Of a stretch of DNA of 44,112 nt, positions 1 through 10,013 are shown one piece after another. Both the position numbers and the translations under genes were made by a program. Origin of the DNA: Candidatus Daviesbacteria bacterium (GTDB taxonomy: Bacteria; Patescibacteriota; Microgenomatia; Daviesbacterales; UBA10151); the NCBI GenBank assembly GCA_016183265.1, contig JACPEX010000023.1:1-44112 (forward strand), written 5' to 3'. Within the stretch, counting starts at the first letter, position 1, and each line of letters begins with the position of its first letter. Below the pieces are notes generated by a model. That model saw only the letters and a list, made by a program, of their open reading frames with translations, searched no databases and was not told the DNA's origin.

Positions 1-17
1 ATGAGGAGATTATTTTC

Positions 18-791
18 ATGACCCATTCGACAAGCTCAGGGCGAGAGCCCAAAGTTTTAGTATTAAAAGCCGAAGGGACAAATAGAGACGAGGAGATGGA
101 TTATGCTTTTAAAATTGCCGGTGGTGATCCGGAAATAATACACATTAACGAGTTGCGCTCCGGAAAAATTAAATTAAATGATTTTCAAATACTGGCTCTT
201 CCCGGAGGGTTTGCTTATGGTGATGATATAGTTTCCGGAAAAATATTGGCAATAGAGCTGACGGCTTTTTTGGGGAAAGAAATGAAGAAATTTATTGAAA
301 GAAAGGATACTGCCATTATAGGTATTTGCAACGGTTTTCAGGTTTTGGTCAGGACCGGCCTTTTGCCATTTAGAAAAATCGGCGAGATGGATGTGACTTT
401 GACTAATAATGATTCCGGACATTTTGAGTGCCGTTGGGTAAAAGTAAAAGTTAATCCGAAAAATATCAGTAAATTTTTGGAAGGTATAAGTGATGAAATA
501 ATGTGGTTACCTATAGCCCACGGAGAAGGTAAATTTTTAACGGATGAAAAAACTTTAAAGAAAGTTGAAAAAAATAATCTGGTGGCATTTAGATATATCG
601 GTAACCCGAATGGTTCGTTAAATGACATTGTCGGGGTGACTGATACAACCGGCAGGATTTTAGGAATGATGCCGCACCCGGAGTGCTTTGTGAGAATTGA
701 ACAATATCCCAACTGGAGGCGTGGTAAAGTTAAAGTTGATGGTTTGCCGATTTTTGAAAATATTGTAAAGTGGGTAAAGGAGCAAAGATGA
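18..791 (+). CDS. purQ: Phosphoribosylformylglycinamidine synthase, glutaminase subunit PurQ
   Basis: Class I glutamine amidotransferase that supplies ammonia to PurL for FGAM formation, step 4 of purine synthesis. The nucleophile elbow GICNGFQ places the catalytic Cys near residue 104, and PHPE near residue 217 supplies His and Glu. LPGGFAYGDD is typical of the family. It starts at ATG 18 with AGGAGA about 8 nt upstream. Residues 2-10 (THSTSSGRE) precede the usual KVLVLKAEGTN start of the fold and are encoded by a palindromic-repeat-like sequence, so they look like a late addition. It overlaps guaA by 4 nt (ATGA). purL is not visible and probably lies to the left. Confidence 0.95.
   Translation: MTHSTSSGREPKVLVLKAEGTNRDEEMDYAFKIAGGDPEIIHINELRSGKIKLNDFQILALPGGFAYGDDIVSGKILAIELTAFLGKEMKKFIERKDTAIIGICNGFQVLVRTGLLPFRKIGEMDVTLTNNDSGHFECRWVKVKVNPKNISKFLEGISDEIMWLPIAHGEGKFLTDEKTLKKVEKNNLVAFRYIGNPNGSLNDIVGVTDTTGRILGMMPHPECFVRIEQYPNWRRGKVKVDGLPIFENIVKWVKEQR
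26..52. repeat. REP-like half palindrome and hairpin in the 5' end of purQ
   Basis: The stretch contains TTCGACAAGCTCAGGGCGA followed by a small hairpin GGGC-GAGA-GCCC. TTCGACAAGCTCAG resembles half of a palindromic extragenic repeat I know from many bacterial genomes; that match is from memory. Here it is read through in frame and encodes the non-conserved N-terminal residues of PurQ. Confidence 0.5.
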
Positions 792-2311
792 TAATCCTTA
801 TAGATTTTGGGTCGCAGACAGCACATCTGATAGCCAGAAGAATTAGGGAGTTAGGAACAGATGTGATGATTGCTGTACCGGAAGTTGAGCTGGAAAGAAT
901 TAAACAATTGAAACCACAGGGAATAATTTTATCAGGGGGCCCGGCAGATGTTTTTAAAAAAGGCGCCCCCACCACTAACCCAAAGATTTTTGATCTGGGA
1001 GCGCCAATTTTAGGTATTTGTTACGGGCACCAATTAATGGGACATCTGTTAAGAGGCAAAGTAATCACCGGATCAAAAAAGGAATTTGGCCCGGTAGAAC
1101 TAATTATTGAGAAATCTTCAAGTTTGTTATCCGGGGTACCGAGTGGTATTACGGTTTGGATGTCACACGGAAATGAAGTAGTTAAACTTCCGGAAGGTTT
1201 TGTAGATAATGCCAGGACTGCTACTAAACCCCATACTGTTATTTCAAATGAAAATAAAAAGCTATACGGCATCCAATTTCATCCGGAGGTAGTCCATACC
1301 GAATACGGAGAACAGATTTTGGAAAACTTTTTAAGGATCTGCGGCATTGCCCCCAAGCGCCGGAAATTTTCCAGGCAATTTGTTGATAATTTAATTCAGG
1401 ATGTTAAGGATTCAGTAAGAAACGAGAAGGTAATATGCGCTTTATCAGGAGGGGTGGATTCCTCGGTGGCTGCCCTTTTAGTCCATAAAGCAATTAGCAA
1501 AAACTTAACTTCCTATTATATAGATTCAGGTTTGATGCGGGATGGGGAAACTGAAAGTTTACAAAAAGTTTTTTCCCAACATTACAAAATGGATATACAA
1601 ATTATTGATGCCAAGGATAAATTCTTCAGAGCCCTGAAGGGTATTAAAGATCCGGAAGAAAAAAGAAAACTCATCGGTAGAGTTTTCATTGAAGTTTTTG
1701 AAACTGCTGCCGAAAAAACCGGGGCTAAGTTTTTAGTCCAAGGCACAATTTATCCGGATGTTATTGAATCTGCCGGGACGAAACATGCCCAAGTAATTAA
1801 ATCCCATCATAATGTGGGGGCTTTGCCGGAAAAAATGAACCTGGCTTTAATTGAACCCTTAAGGAATTTCTATAAAGATGAGGTCAGGCAAATAGGTGAA
1901 ATTTTGGGGTTACCAAAAACAATCATAAACAGGCAACCCTTTCCTGGACCTGGGCTGGCAGTAAGAATTATTGGAGATGTAACTGAGGAAAAATTAGAAA
2001 TCCTAAGAATGGCAGATAAAATTATTCAACAAGAAGTTGAAAAAACTGATTGGATTAAAAAACTATGGCAGATATTTGCCGTATTTACCGGAATTAAAAC
2101 AACCGGAGTCAGGGGAGACGGACGGGTGTACGGGGAAACAATTGCAATTCGGGCAATTGAAGCAAAAGATGCCATGTCTGCCAGTTTCGCTAAACTGCCC
2201 TATGAGCTTTTGGAAAAAATTAGTTTAAGAATTGTAACCGAAGTTCCGGAAGTAAACCGCGTCGTCTACGACATCACCAACAAACCCCCTGCGACAATGG
2301 AATGGGAATAG
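788..2311 (+). CDS. guaA: GMP synthase (glutamine-hydrolysing)
   Basis: Converts XMP to GMP using glutamine and ATP, the last step of the guanine branch. An N-terminal glutaminase domain (GICYGHQL, Cys near residue 78; QFHPEV near 165) precedes the ATP-pyrophosphatase domain with the PP-loop SGGVDSS near residue 220. The C-terminal dimerisation domain carries RQPFPGPGLAVRI and ends with the typical KPPATMEWE. I chose ATG 788, which overlaps the purQ stop as ATGA with AAAGGAGC upstream. An in-frame start at 770 would add six residues before the conserved MIILIDFG. Its length of 507 aa is usual. It converges on purA with only 9 nt between. Confidence 0.97.
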   Translation: MIILIDFGSQTAHLIARRIRELGTDVMIAVPEVELERIKQLKPQGIILSGGPADVFKKGAPTTNPKIFDLGAPILGICYGHQLMGHLLRGKVITGSKKEFGPVELIIEKSSSLLSGVPSGITVWMSHGNEVVKLPEGFVDNARTATKPHTVISNENKKLYGIQFHPEVVHTEYGEQILENFLRICGIAPKRRKFSRQFVDNLIQDVKDSVRNEKVICALSGGVDSSVAALLVHKAISKNLTSYYIDSGLMRDGETESLQKVFSQHYKMDIQIIDAKDKFFRALKGIKDPEEKRKLIGRVFIEVFETAAEKTGAKFLVQGTIYPDVIESAGTKHAQVIKSHHNVGALPEKMNLALIEPLRNFYKDEVRQIGEILGLPKTIINRQPFPGPGLAVRIIGDVTEEKLEILRMADKIIQQEVEKTDWIKKLWQIFAVFTGIKTTGVRGDGRVYGETIAIRAIEAKDAMSASFAKLPYELLEKISLRIVTEVPEVNRVVYDITNKPPATMEWE

Positions 2312-2315
2312 AGAA

Positions 2316-3631
<1,316 letters not shown>

Positions 3632-3636
3632 AAGTT

Positions 3637-4662
3637 ATGGGAGATATAATTTACAAAGATTATACGATTGTAACTTTAGGTTCTCACTCGGCGCTGCAAA
3701 TCCTCAAAGGCGCTAAAGATGAAGGGTTTAAAACTGCAGTAGTTTGTACTCCGGATAGAATAACCCTTTACAACTCTTATTCAAATTTCATAGATAAAAT
3801 TTTAAAAATTAAGACCTGGAAAGATTTTCCCAAGCTTGAAAGAGAGTTAATTAAAAAAGACTGTATTATTATTCCTCATGGCTCTTTTGTGGCTTATCTG
3901 GGAATGGAAGAAAATAAAAATATGCAAGTGCCATATTTTGGCAACAAAAAGGTTTTGGATTGGGAAGAAAACAGGCAAATGCAAAGAGAGTGGATGGAAG
4001 AAGCAGGGGTTAAGGTTCCGCACAAGTTTAAAAAAGGAGACAAAATAGATAGGGCTGTTATTGTTAAGTCTTATGGGGCTGCCGGCGGCAAAGGGTATTT
4101 TACGGCCAGAAACCAAAAAGAATTTGATGAAAAATTAAAAAATTACAATGAAGAAAGATTCATGGTGCAGGAATATGTAGTTGGCGTGCCGGTTTATTTT
4201 CACTTTTTTTATTCACCTCTAACTAAGAAAGTAGAAATGATGAGTGTTGATAAGCGTTATGAAACCAATGTTGATTCTTTGGGCAGAATTCCGGCCAAAT
4301 CTCAGCGGGGTTTAAATATTGAACCGTCATTTGAAGTGGTAGCCAATATACCAATGGCTATCAGGGAATCGCTTTTACCGGAAGCAATCTCAATGGCAGA
4401 AAGAGTGATTGAGGCTTCCCAAAAACTAATTTCCCCTAAAGGTTTGTTTGGGCCGTTTTGTTTGGAAACAATTATTACTTCGAAAGAGGAAATTTATGTG
4501 ATTGAAATTTCTGCCAGGATTGTGGCCGGAACTAATTGTTTCATTAACGGCTCGCCGTACACATATCTTTTGTATGATGAACCAATGTCTACAGGAAGGC
4601 GTATTGCCAGAGAGATCAAGAATGCAATAAACTCAAATAAGCTGAAGGAGGTTTTAGATTAA
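3637..4662 (+). CDS. purP: Formate-dependent FAICAR synthetase PurP (archaeal type)
   Basis: ATP-grasp enzyme that makes FAICAR from AICAR, formate and ATP; known mainly from archaea. It follows the archaeal PurP pattern from end to end: [18 protein letters not shown] at the start, [12 protein letters not shown], the glycine-rich GAAGGKGYF loop, [22 protein letters not shown], and [17 protein letters not shown]. The length of 341 aa fits the family. It starts one base inside the spacing of a consensus promoter and is followed, with a 1-nt overlap, by a paralogue. A complete purH lies two genes downstream, so the AICAR formylation step appears doubly encoded. Confidence 0.9.
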   Translation: MGDIIYKDYTIVTLGSHSALQILKGAKDEGFKTAVVCTPDRITLYNSYSNFIDKILKIKTWKDFPKLERELIKKDCIIIPHGSFVAYLGMEENKNMQVPYFGNKKVLDWEENRQMQREWMEEAGVKVPHKFKKGDKIDRAVIVKSYGAAGGKGYFTARNQKEFDEKLKNYNEERFMVQEYVVGVPVYFHFFYSPLTKKVEMMSVDKRYETNVDSLGRIPAKSQRGLNIEPSFEVVANIPMAIRESLLPEAISMAERVIEASQKLISPKGLFGPFCLETIITSKEEIYVIEISARIVAGTNCFINGSPYTYLLYDEPMSTGRRIAREIKNAINSNKLKEVLD

Positions 4663-5732
4663 TGAAAAATTATACGATTGCTGTTTTAGGTTCTCATTCT
4701 GCGCTAGATTTATGCCGCGGGGCAAAAGATTTAGGATTTAAAACTTTAGTAATTTGCCAGAAAGGCAGAGAAAAAACTTATGCAAAATATTTTAAAAATA
4801 TTGTGGATGAGGTAATTATTCTGGATAAATTTGCAGATATTTTAAAACCGGAAATCCAAAAAGAGTTAATTCAAAGAAACTGTATATTTATTCCGCACAG
4901 GTCTTTTGAAGTTTACATTAATGATTACAATGCGATTGAGAAGAAATTCAAAGTACCAATGTTTGGAAATAAGTTTTTACTAAAAGCAGAAGAGCGGGGA
5001 GTAAAACCAAACCAATATGACTTATTAGATGCCGCCAAAATCCGTTACCCTAAACAATTTAGCGACCCGAAAGATATTGACAGGCTTTGTATTGTCAAAG
5101 TTTTGGAAAAGATGAGAGGATTTGAAAGGGCATTTTTCTTGGCCGAAAATTACGAGGAATTTCTTATGTATGCATCAAATGCAATCTCAGCCAATAGAAT
5201 TACAAAGCAACAATTAGAAAAAGTTGTCATTGAGGAGTTTATTATTGGGGTGCAAGTTAACTTTAATTTCTTTTATGATCCAATTGATGGTAGATTAGAG
5301 TTAATCGGAACAGACACCAGAAGACAAACAAATATTGAAGGTCTAGTTAGAACTCCTGCTCCTTATCAACAGTCTATTATGGCAAAAACGCAGATTAAAT
5401 ATGAAGAAGCCGGACATATTGCTGTGACAGTTCTAGAATCATTACTTGAGGATGCATTTGCGATGGGGGAAAGTTTTGTAGAAGCGTCAAAGAAAATGGT
5501 GGCACCCGGTGTGATTGGCCCGTTTGGTTTGCAGACTATGATAACTGCCGGTCCTCCTAAAAAAGAAATTATTGTCTTTGATGTTTCGCCCAGGATGCCC
5601 GGGAGCCCCGGAATCTTTGCGACACCATACAGCGGATATTTATATGGAGAAAATATTTCAATGGGTAAACGGGTGGCAATGGAAATAAAAATGGCTATAG
5701 AGAAAGGGGAATTGAGTAAAATTTTAACATGA
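4662..5732 (+). CDS. PurP paralogue, divergent FAICAR synthetase-like ATP-grasp protein
   Basis: A second PurP-family protein of 356 aa, clearly homologous to its upstream neighbour (LGSHSALDLCRGAKDLGF, EEFIIGVQVNFNFFYDP, GPFGLQ). Several active-site segments differ: the glycine-rich GAAGGKGYF becomes EKMRGFERAFF, IIPHGSF becomes FIPHRSF, and SARIVAGTN becomes SPRMPGSPG. Archaea such as Thermococcales also carry PurP paralogues of uncertain role. It may be a non-catalytic partner in a mixed oligomer or act on another substrate. AAGGAGG about 10 nt upstream supports the start. It overlaps purH by 4 nt, so it belongs to the purine operon. Confidence 0.8.
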   Translation: MKNYTIAVLGSHSALDLCRGAKDLGFKTLVICQKGREKTYAKYFKNIVDEVIILDKFADILKPEIQKELIQRNCIFIPHRSFEVYINDYNAIEKKFKVPMFGNKFLLKAEERGVKPNQYDLLDAAKIRYPKQFSDPKDIDRLCIVKVLEKMRGFERAFFLAENYEEFLMYASNAISANRITKQQLEKVVIEEFIIGVQVNFNFFYDPIDGRLELIGTDTRRQTNIEGLVRTPAPYQQSIMAKTQIKYEEAGHIAVTVLESLLEDAFAMGESFVEASKKMVAPGVIGPFGLQTMITAGPPKKEIIVFDVSPRMPGSPGIFATPYSGYLYGENISMGKRVAMEIKMAIEKGELSKILT

Positions 5733-7231
5733 AAAAATATGCACTTTTGAGCGTCTATGATAAAACCGGGATTGCAGATTTTGCTAAGGTTTTAGCGGGT
5801 CTTGGGTATGAGATTATTTCTACAGGCGGAACTTTAAAGGTGCTGGAAGAAGCAGGTATTAAAGTAATACCTATTGATGAGATAACCGGCAACCCAAGGG
5901 ATTCATTTGACGGCAGGATGAAAACCATTAGTTTTCAGATTGAGTCCGGGATTTTATTTGACCGACAAAATCCAGCTCATGTTAAACAAGCTGAAGAGTT
6001 AAAAATCCCACAAATAGATATCGTAGTTTGCAATCTTTATCCTTTTGAAGAAAAGCCCGGAATTGAAACCATTGATGTTGGCGGGCCGACGATGATACGG
6101 GCTGCCGCCAAAAATTATAAGAATGTTTTGGTTGTAGTAGACCCAAGGGATTACGGGCAAGCATTCGATAAATCAAAGCAGCAGTTGGCAGCAAAAGCTT
6201 TTTATCACCTGTCTTTTTATGATTCCCAAATTGGCAAGTTCTTTAGTAATGAAAAATTTCCGGATGAAGTAACAATCCCGCTTAGGAAAACAAGCGTTTT
6301 GCGTTATGGGGAAAATCCTCATCAGACCGGAGCTTTATATTTAATGCCTAAAACAAATTCCCCAATCGGGAAGTTAAAGCACCTATGGGGCAGGGAATTG
6401 TCCGGCACAAATATTGGGGATATTTATATTGGTTTAGAAACAGTCAGGCAATTTATAGAACCCGCGGCGGCGGTGATGAAACATTTAAGCCCCTGTGGTA
6501 TAGCCACCGGCAAAAGCGCCGAAGAAGCTTTAGACCGGGCTGTAAAGGCAGACCCTGTTTCTGCTTTTGGCGGTGTGATAGTTTTAAATAAGCCGATGGA
6601 TCTGGCGGCAGCAAAAATAATAGCTACATTCAAAAATGAAAAAGAAGGCAATACCGATATAGTGGCTGTTCCGGAAATTTCTGATGATGCTTTAGAGCTT
6701 TTGAAAAAAGTTAGGAAAACCATGGGGGTTTATACATTTGGTCAAATCCCAACGGAGAGAACTGAAAATTGGGATTTGAAATATTTTGCCGGGGCAGTAT
6801 TATTGCAGGATTTTGATGATGAAGTTGAAAGTAGTTTTAAGGATTGGAAAGTTGTTACCAGGAAAAAACCTACAGAAAAGCAATTAGGACAGATGAAATT
6901 TGGTTTTAAAGCTGTAAAAGCAGTCAGGTCTAATGCAGTGATAGTAATTGATAAAGATATTCCGATGACGCGCGGCATTGGTTCCGGACAAACATCCAGG
7001 ATTGGCGCAACCAAAATTGCCCTAGAGCAGGCTGCAGATTTGGCAAAAGGTGGTATTCTAATAAGTGACAGCTTTTTTCCGTTTGATGATTCGGTTAAAC
7101 TTTCGGCAAAATATGGTATTGCAGCAGTAGTAGAGCAGGGAGGTTCTGTCCAGGATCAGGCCTCAATTGATGCGGCTGATGGAGCAGGCATTCCGATGGT
7201 CTTTACCGGAAGGAGGGCATTTAGGCATTAG
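5729..7231 (+). CDS. purH: Bifunctional AICAR transformylase / IMP cyclohydrolase
   Basis: Carries out the last two steps to IMP: formylation of AICAR with 10-formyl-tetrahydrofolate, then ring closure. The N-terminal MGS-like cyclohydrolase domain (LLSVYDKTG, STGGT, DSFDGRMKT) is followed by the transformylase domain. The catalytic Lys-His pair is at residues 251-252 (KHLSPCG), with YGENPHQ before it, and FTGRRAFRH closes the protein. At 500 aa both halves look complete, which makes the nearby purP genes redundant for AICAR formylation unless folate or formate supply decides the route. Starts in an ATGA overlap with the PurP paralogue. Confidence 0.96.
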   Translation: MKKYALLSVYDKTGIADFAKVLAGLGYEIISTGGTLKVLEEAGIKVIPIDEITGNPRDSFDGRMKTISFQIESGILFDRQNPAHVKQAEELKIPQIDIVVCNLYPFEEKPGIETIDVGGPTMIRAAAKNYKNVLVVVDPRDYGQAFDKSKQQLAAKAFYHLSFYDSQIGKFFSNEKFPDEVTIPLRKTSVLRYGENPHQTGALYLMPKTNSPIGKLKHLWGRELSGTNIGDIYIGLETVRQFIEPAAAVMKHLSPCGIATGKSAEEALDRAVKADPVSAFGGVIVLNKPMDLAAAKIIATFKNEKEGNTDIVAVPEISDDALELLKKVRKTMGVYTFGQIPTERTENWDLKYFAGAVLLQDFDDEVESSFKDWKVVTRKKPTEKQLGQMKFGFKAVKAVRSNAVIVIDKDIPMTRGIGSGQTSRIGATKIALEQAADLAKGGILISDSFFPFDDSVKLSAKYGIAAVVEQGGSVQDQASIDAADGAGIPMVFTGRRAFRH

Positions 7232-7233
7232 AT

Positions 7234-8598
7234 ATGAAAGATTACTTAACATACCAATCACCTTTTTCCTGGAGATATGGGTCTGAGGAAATGAGAAAGA
7301 TTTTCTCTGAGGAAAATAAGTATAAATTATGGCGTAAAATATGGGTGGCTTTGGCCCGGGCTCAATACAAAGATGGTTTGGTTTCTGCAGAAGAGTTAAA
7401 AGATTTAGAAAATAACCAAGATAATATTGATATAGCAAGGATTTGGGAAATTGAGAAAGATACCCGTCATGATGTGGTAGCGGCCATCAAAGAGTTTGCA
7501 GAAAAAACCAAAATAGGCGGAGGCAAGATTCATCTTGGCGCTACCTCAATGGATATTTCAGATAATAGTGAAACGATAAGATTAACTGAGGCGTTAGAGT
7601 TAATAGAGAAGCAATTAAAAAAACTGCTTAAAAGCTTTGGTGAAAAAATAGAAAAATATGCAGACCTTGTTTGTATGGGGTATACCCATCTGCAGCCTGC
7701 AGAGCCAACTACTTTAGGTTATAGGTTTGCCTTTTATGCCCAGGATTTATTAATGGATCTTTCAGCTTTGCAATTTGTCAAAAAGAATTTAAAAGGTAAA
7801 GGGCTCAAAGGGGCTGTTGGAACTTCAGCAAGCTATACCGAGGGGGTTGAAGCTGAGGTGCTTAAGGAATTAGGAATTGAAGCATTTGAAGTAACAAATC
7901 AAACAGCTCCCAGAAAAATAGAAGTTTGGGTGGCAAATTTACTTTCATCTATTGCCCAGTCTTTGAATAAATTTGCTTTTGATTTAAGGATCATGCAGTC
8001 GCCCGGGTTTGGGGAGTGGCAGGAGCCTTTTGCTAAAACTCAGGTTGGTTCATCAGCTATGCCGTTTAAAAGAAACCCGATAAAATCAGAACAGATTTGC
8101 TCACTGGCAAGGATAGTTGCAAATTCAGCAAAAACTTTGTGGGATAATGCAGCCAACCAACTTTTGGAGCGGACGCTGGATGATTCAGCAAACAGAAGGG
8201 CAGCTATTCCGGAGATGTTTTTGGCAATAGATGAAATGTTTAATTCTGCGCTTAATATTATTAATGGCTTAACGGTAAACGACAAACGGATAACGAAGAA
8301 CTTAGATATCTATTGGCCTTTTTCGGCAAGCGAGGGAATCATTATTGCCTCTGTAAAAAAAGGTGCAGACAGGCAAAAAATTCATGAGGAATTAAGAGAG
8401 ATTTCGATGAAAGCATGGGAAGCAATTCAAGATGGAAACCCTAATCCGATGGAGGGTTTACTGGAAGAAAATTTATTTTTAAAACAATATTTAAAACCAG
8501 TTGAAATTATAGAAATTTTAGATGCTAAAAACCATATTGGAAATGCTAAAGAGAGAGCGTTGACTTTAGCCGGACAAATTAAGAAAATAACATCATGA
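7234..8598 (+). CDS. purB: Adenylosuccinate lyase
   Basis: Fumarase/aspartase-superfamily lyase acting twice in the pathway: SAICAR to AICAR, and adenylosuccinate to AMP. The superfamily signature GSSAMPFKRNPIKSE is present with its flexible catalytic loop; TRHDVVA and GYTHLQPAEPTT contribute the other active-site segments. Its 454 aa is normal. The start is 2 nt after the purH stop with no obvious Shine-Dalgarno, suggesting translational coupling. The end overlaps purE by 4 nt. Confidence 0.96.
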   Translation: MKDYLTYQSPFSWRYGSEEMRKIFSEENKYKLWRKIWVALARAQYKDGLVSAEELKDLENNQDNIDIARIWEIEKDTRHDVVAAIKEFAEKTKIGGGKIHLGATSMDISDNSETIRLTEALELIEKQLKKLLKSFGEKIEKYADLVCMGYTHLQPAEPTTLGYRFAFYAQDLLMDLSALQFVKKNLKGKGLKGAVGTSASYTEGVEAEVLKELGIEAFEVTNQTAPRKIEVWVANLLSSIAQSLNKFAFDLRIMQSPGFGEWQEPFAKTQVGSSAMPFKRNPIKSEQICSLARIVANSAKTLWDNAANQLLERTLDDSANRRAAIPEMFLAIDEMFNSALNIINGLTVNDKRITKNLDIYWPFSASEGIIIASVKKGADRQKIHEELREISMKAWEAIQDGNPNPMEGLLEENLFLKQYLKPVEIIEILDAKNHIGNAKERALTLAGQIKKITS

Positions 8599-9074
8599 AA
8601 AAAGTATTAATTATTGCTGCATCGGATTCTGATTTAGAAGTGATGTGTAATGCCGGGAAAATCCTGGATGAATTCGGGATAGAGTATGAAATGACAATTT
8701 CTTCCGCCCACAGGTCACCGGAACGGACAAAAGAATTGGTAGAAAAAGCTAAAAATGAGGAGATAAAAGTTATTATTGCCGGGGCCGGGATGGCAGCGCA
8801 TTTAGCCGGAGTTATTGCTGCAGAATTTCCTTTACCGGTGATCGGGGTTCCTTTGGAAAGCGGAGTTTTAAGCGGTGTGGATGCGCTGCTTTCTACGATG
8901 CAGATGCCGCCGGGAGTGCCGGTTGCAACAATGGCAATTAACGGGTCAAAAAATGCAGGTATTTTGGCTGTGCAAATTTTGGCAACTTCCGATGAAGCTC
9001 TAAAACAAAAAATAGTGGAGTTTAGAAATAAAATGTCAATGGCAGTACAGGAAAAATCTTTGAAATTAAAATGA
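8595..9074 (+). CDS. purE: N5-CAIR mutase (class I PurE)
   Basis: Moves the carboxyl group in N5-CAIR to give CAIR. The substrate-binding pattern SDSDLEVM, then SSAHRSPERT with the catalytic His, then AGAGMAAHLAG and GVPLESG, is that of PurE. The SDSDLEVM form and 159 aa fit the bacterial class I enzyme, which normally works with PurK; no purK is in this window. Overlaps of 4 nt on both sides (with purB and purC) place it firmly in the operon. Confidence 0.95.
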   Translation: MKKVLIIAASDSDLEVMCNAGKILDEFGIEYEMTISSAHRSPERTKELVEKAKNEEIKVIIAGAGMAAHLAGVIAAEFPLPVIGVPLESGVLSGVDALLSTMQMPPGVPVATMAINGSKNAGILAVQILATSDEALKQKIVEFRNKMSMAVQEKSLKLK

Positions 9075-10012
9075 GTGTTTTAAAAAATGTAAATATTTCA
9101 GGTTTTGGCAAAAAGTATCAGGGTAAGGTTAGAGATAGTTACGCGCTAGATAGCAAAAGAATTATTGTTACAACTGACAGGCAATCTGCATTTGACCGGG
9201 TGTTAGGTTTTATTCCGTTTAAAGGGCAAGTCCTAACTAAACTCTCGGAATTTTGGTTTAATAAAACTGCTGATATTATTCAAAATCATTTAATTTCAGT
9301 TCCTGACCCCAATGTGATGGTGGTAAAAAATTGTAAAGTTATCCCGATTGAGATGGTAGTTAGGGGTTATATAACCGGCGTGACTGATACCTCGATCTGG
9401 GGTTCTTATGAAAAAGGAGAAAGAACAATTTATGGAATAAAATTTCCGGAGGGCTTAAAGAAAAACCAAAAATTGCCTGAGCCGGTGATAACTCCAACAA
9501 CTAAAGCAGAAGCAGGACACGACGAAAGACTGACAGAAAAAGAAATTCTCCAAAGAAGGATCGTATCTCCACCGATATGGAGACAGATGAAAAAGGCGGC
9601 TTTGGCGCTTTTTGAAAGAGGGCAAAAGATTTGTGAAAAGGCGGGAATTATTTTAGTTGATACTAAATATGAATTTGGACTAGATGAAGAAGGGGAACTA
9701 ATACTGGTGGATGAAATACACACCCCAGATTCCTCAAGGTACTGGATCAAAAAGACTTATCAAAAGAGATTCTCCAAAGGATTAGAACCGGAAAGTTATG
9801 ATAAAGAGCCTCTTAGGATTTGGTTTAAGAGCCATGGGTTCTCTGGTAAGGGCAGAATTCCTAAGATGCCGCCTGAATTTATTGCTAAAATGAGCAGCCT
9901 CTATATGAGTATTTATGAAAAAATCACCGGCCAAAAATTTATCCCTGACAGAACAAAAAATGTAAATAAAAGAATTAAAGATAATCTTCAAGTTCGTGAT
10001 ATAATTTACTAA
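9071..10012 (+). CDS. purC: SAICAR synthetase
   Basis: Joins CAIR and aspartate with ATP to form SAICAR. Recognisable segments are GKVRDSYAL at the ATP site, TTDRQSAFDR, EMVVRGYITG, TPTTKAEAGHDERLT, and DEIHTPDSSRYW. The length of 313 aa matches the longer yeast-like form rather than the roughly 240-aa E. coli form. It starts in an ATGA overlap with purE. Its 3' end contains the predicted promoter of prs. Confidence 0.95.
   Translation: MSVLKNVNISGFGKKYQGKVRDSYALDSKRIIVTTDRQSAFDRVLGFIPFKGQVLTKLSEFWFNKTADIIQNHLISVPDPNVMVVKNCKVIPIEMVVRGYITGVTDTSIWGSYEKGERTIYGIKFPEGLKKNQKLPEPVITPTTKAEAGHDERLTEKEILQRRIVSPPIWRQMKKAALALFERGQKICEKAGIILVDTKYEFGLDEEGELILVDEIHTPDSSRYWIKKTYQKRFSKGLEPESYDKEPLRIWFKSHGFSGKGRIPKMPPEFIAKMSSLYMSIYEKITGQKFIPDRTKNVNKRIKDNLQVRDIIY
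9997..10005 (+). promoter_or_regulatory. Internal extended -10 promoter for prs
   Basis: TGATATAAT, a TGN-extended consensus -10, lies in the last codons of purC and ends 8 nt before the prs ATG. No convincing -35 was found. It would let PRPP synthase be made independently of the purine operon. Confidence 0.55.
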
Positions 10013-10013
10013 C

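Noticed and set aside
770-787. Upstream in-frame start of guaA at 770
   Set aside because: It adds MGKGAK before the conserved MIILIDFGSQ and lacks the ATGA coupling and AAAGGAGC spacing that fit ATG 788.
6385-6723. Extra open frames on both strands inside purH (and similar ones in guaA, ppsA, comM and the beta-propeller gene)
   Set aside because: They are shadows of the coding frame of well-recognised genes, without ribosome sites or family motifs.
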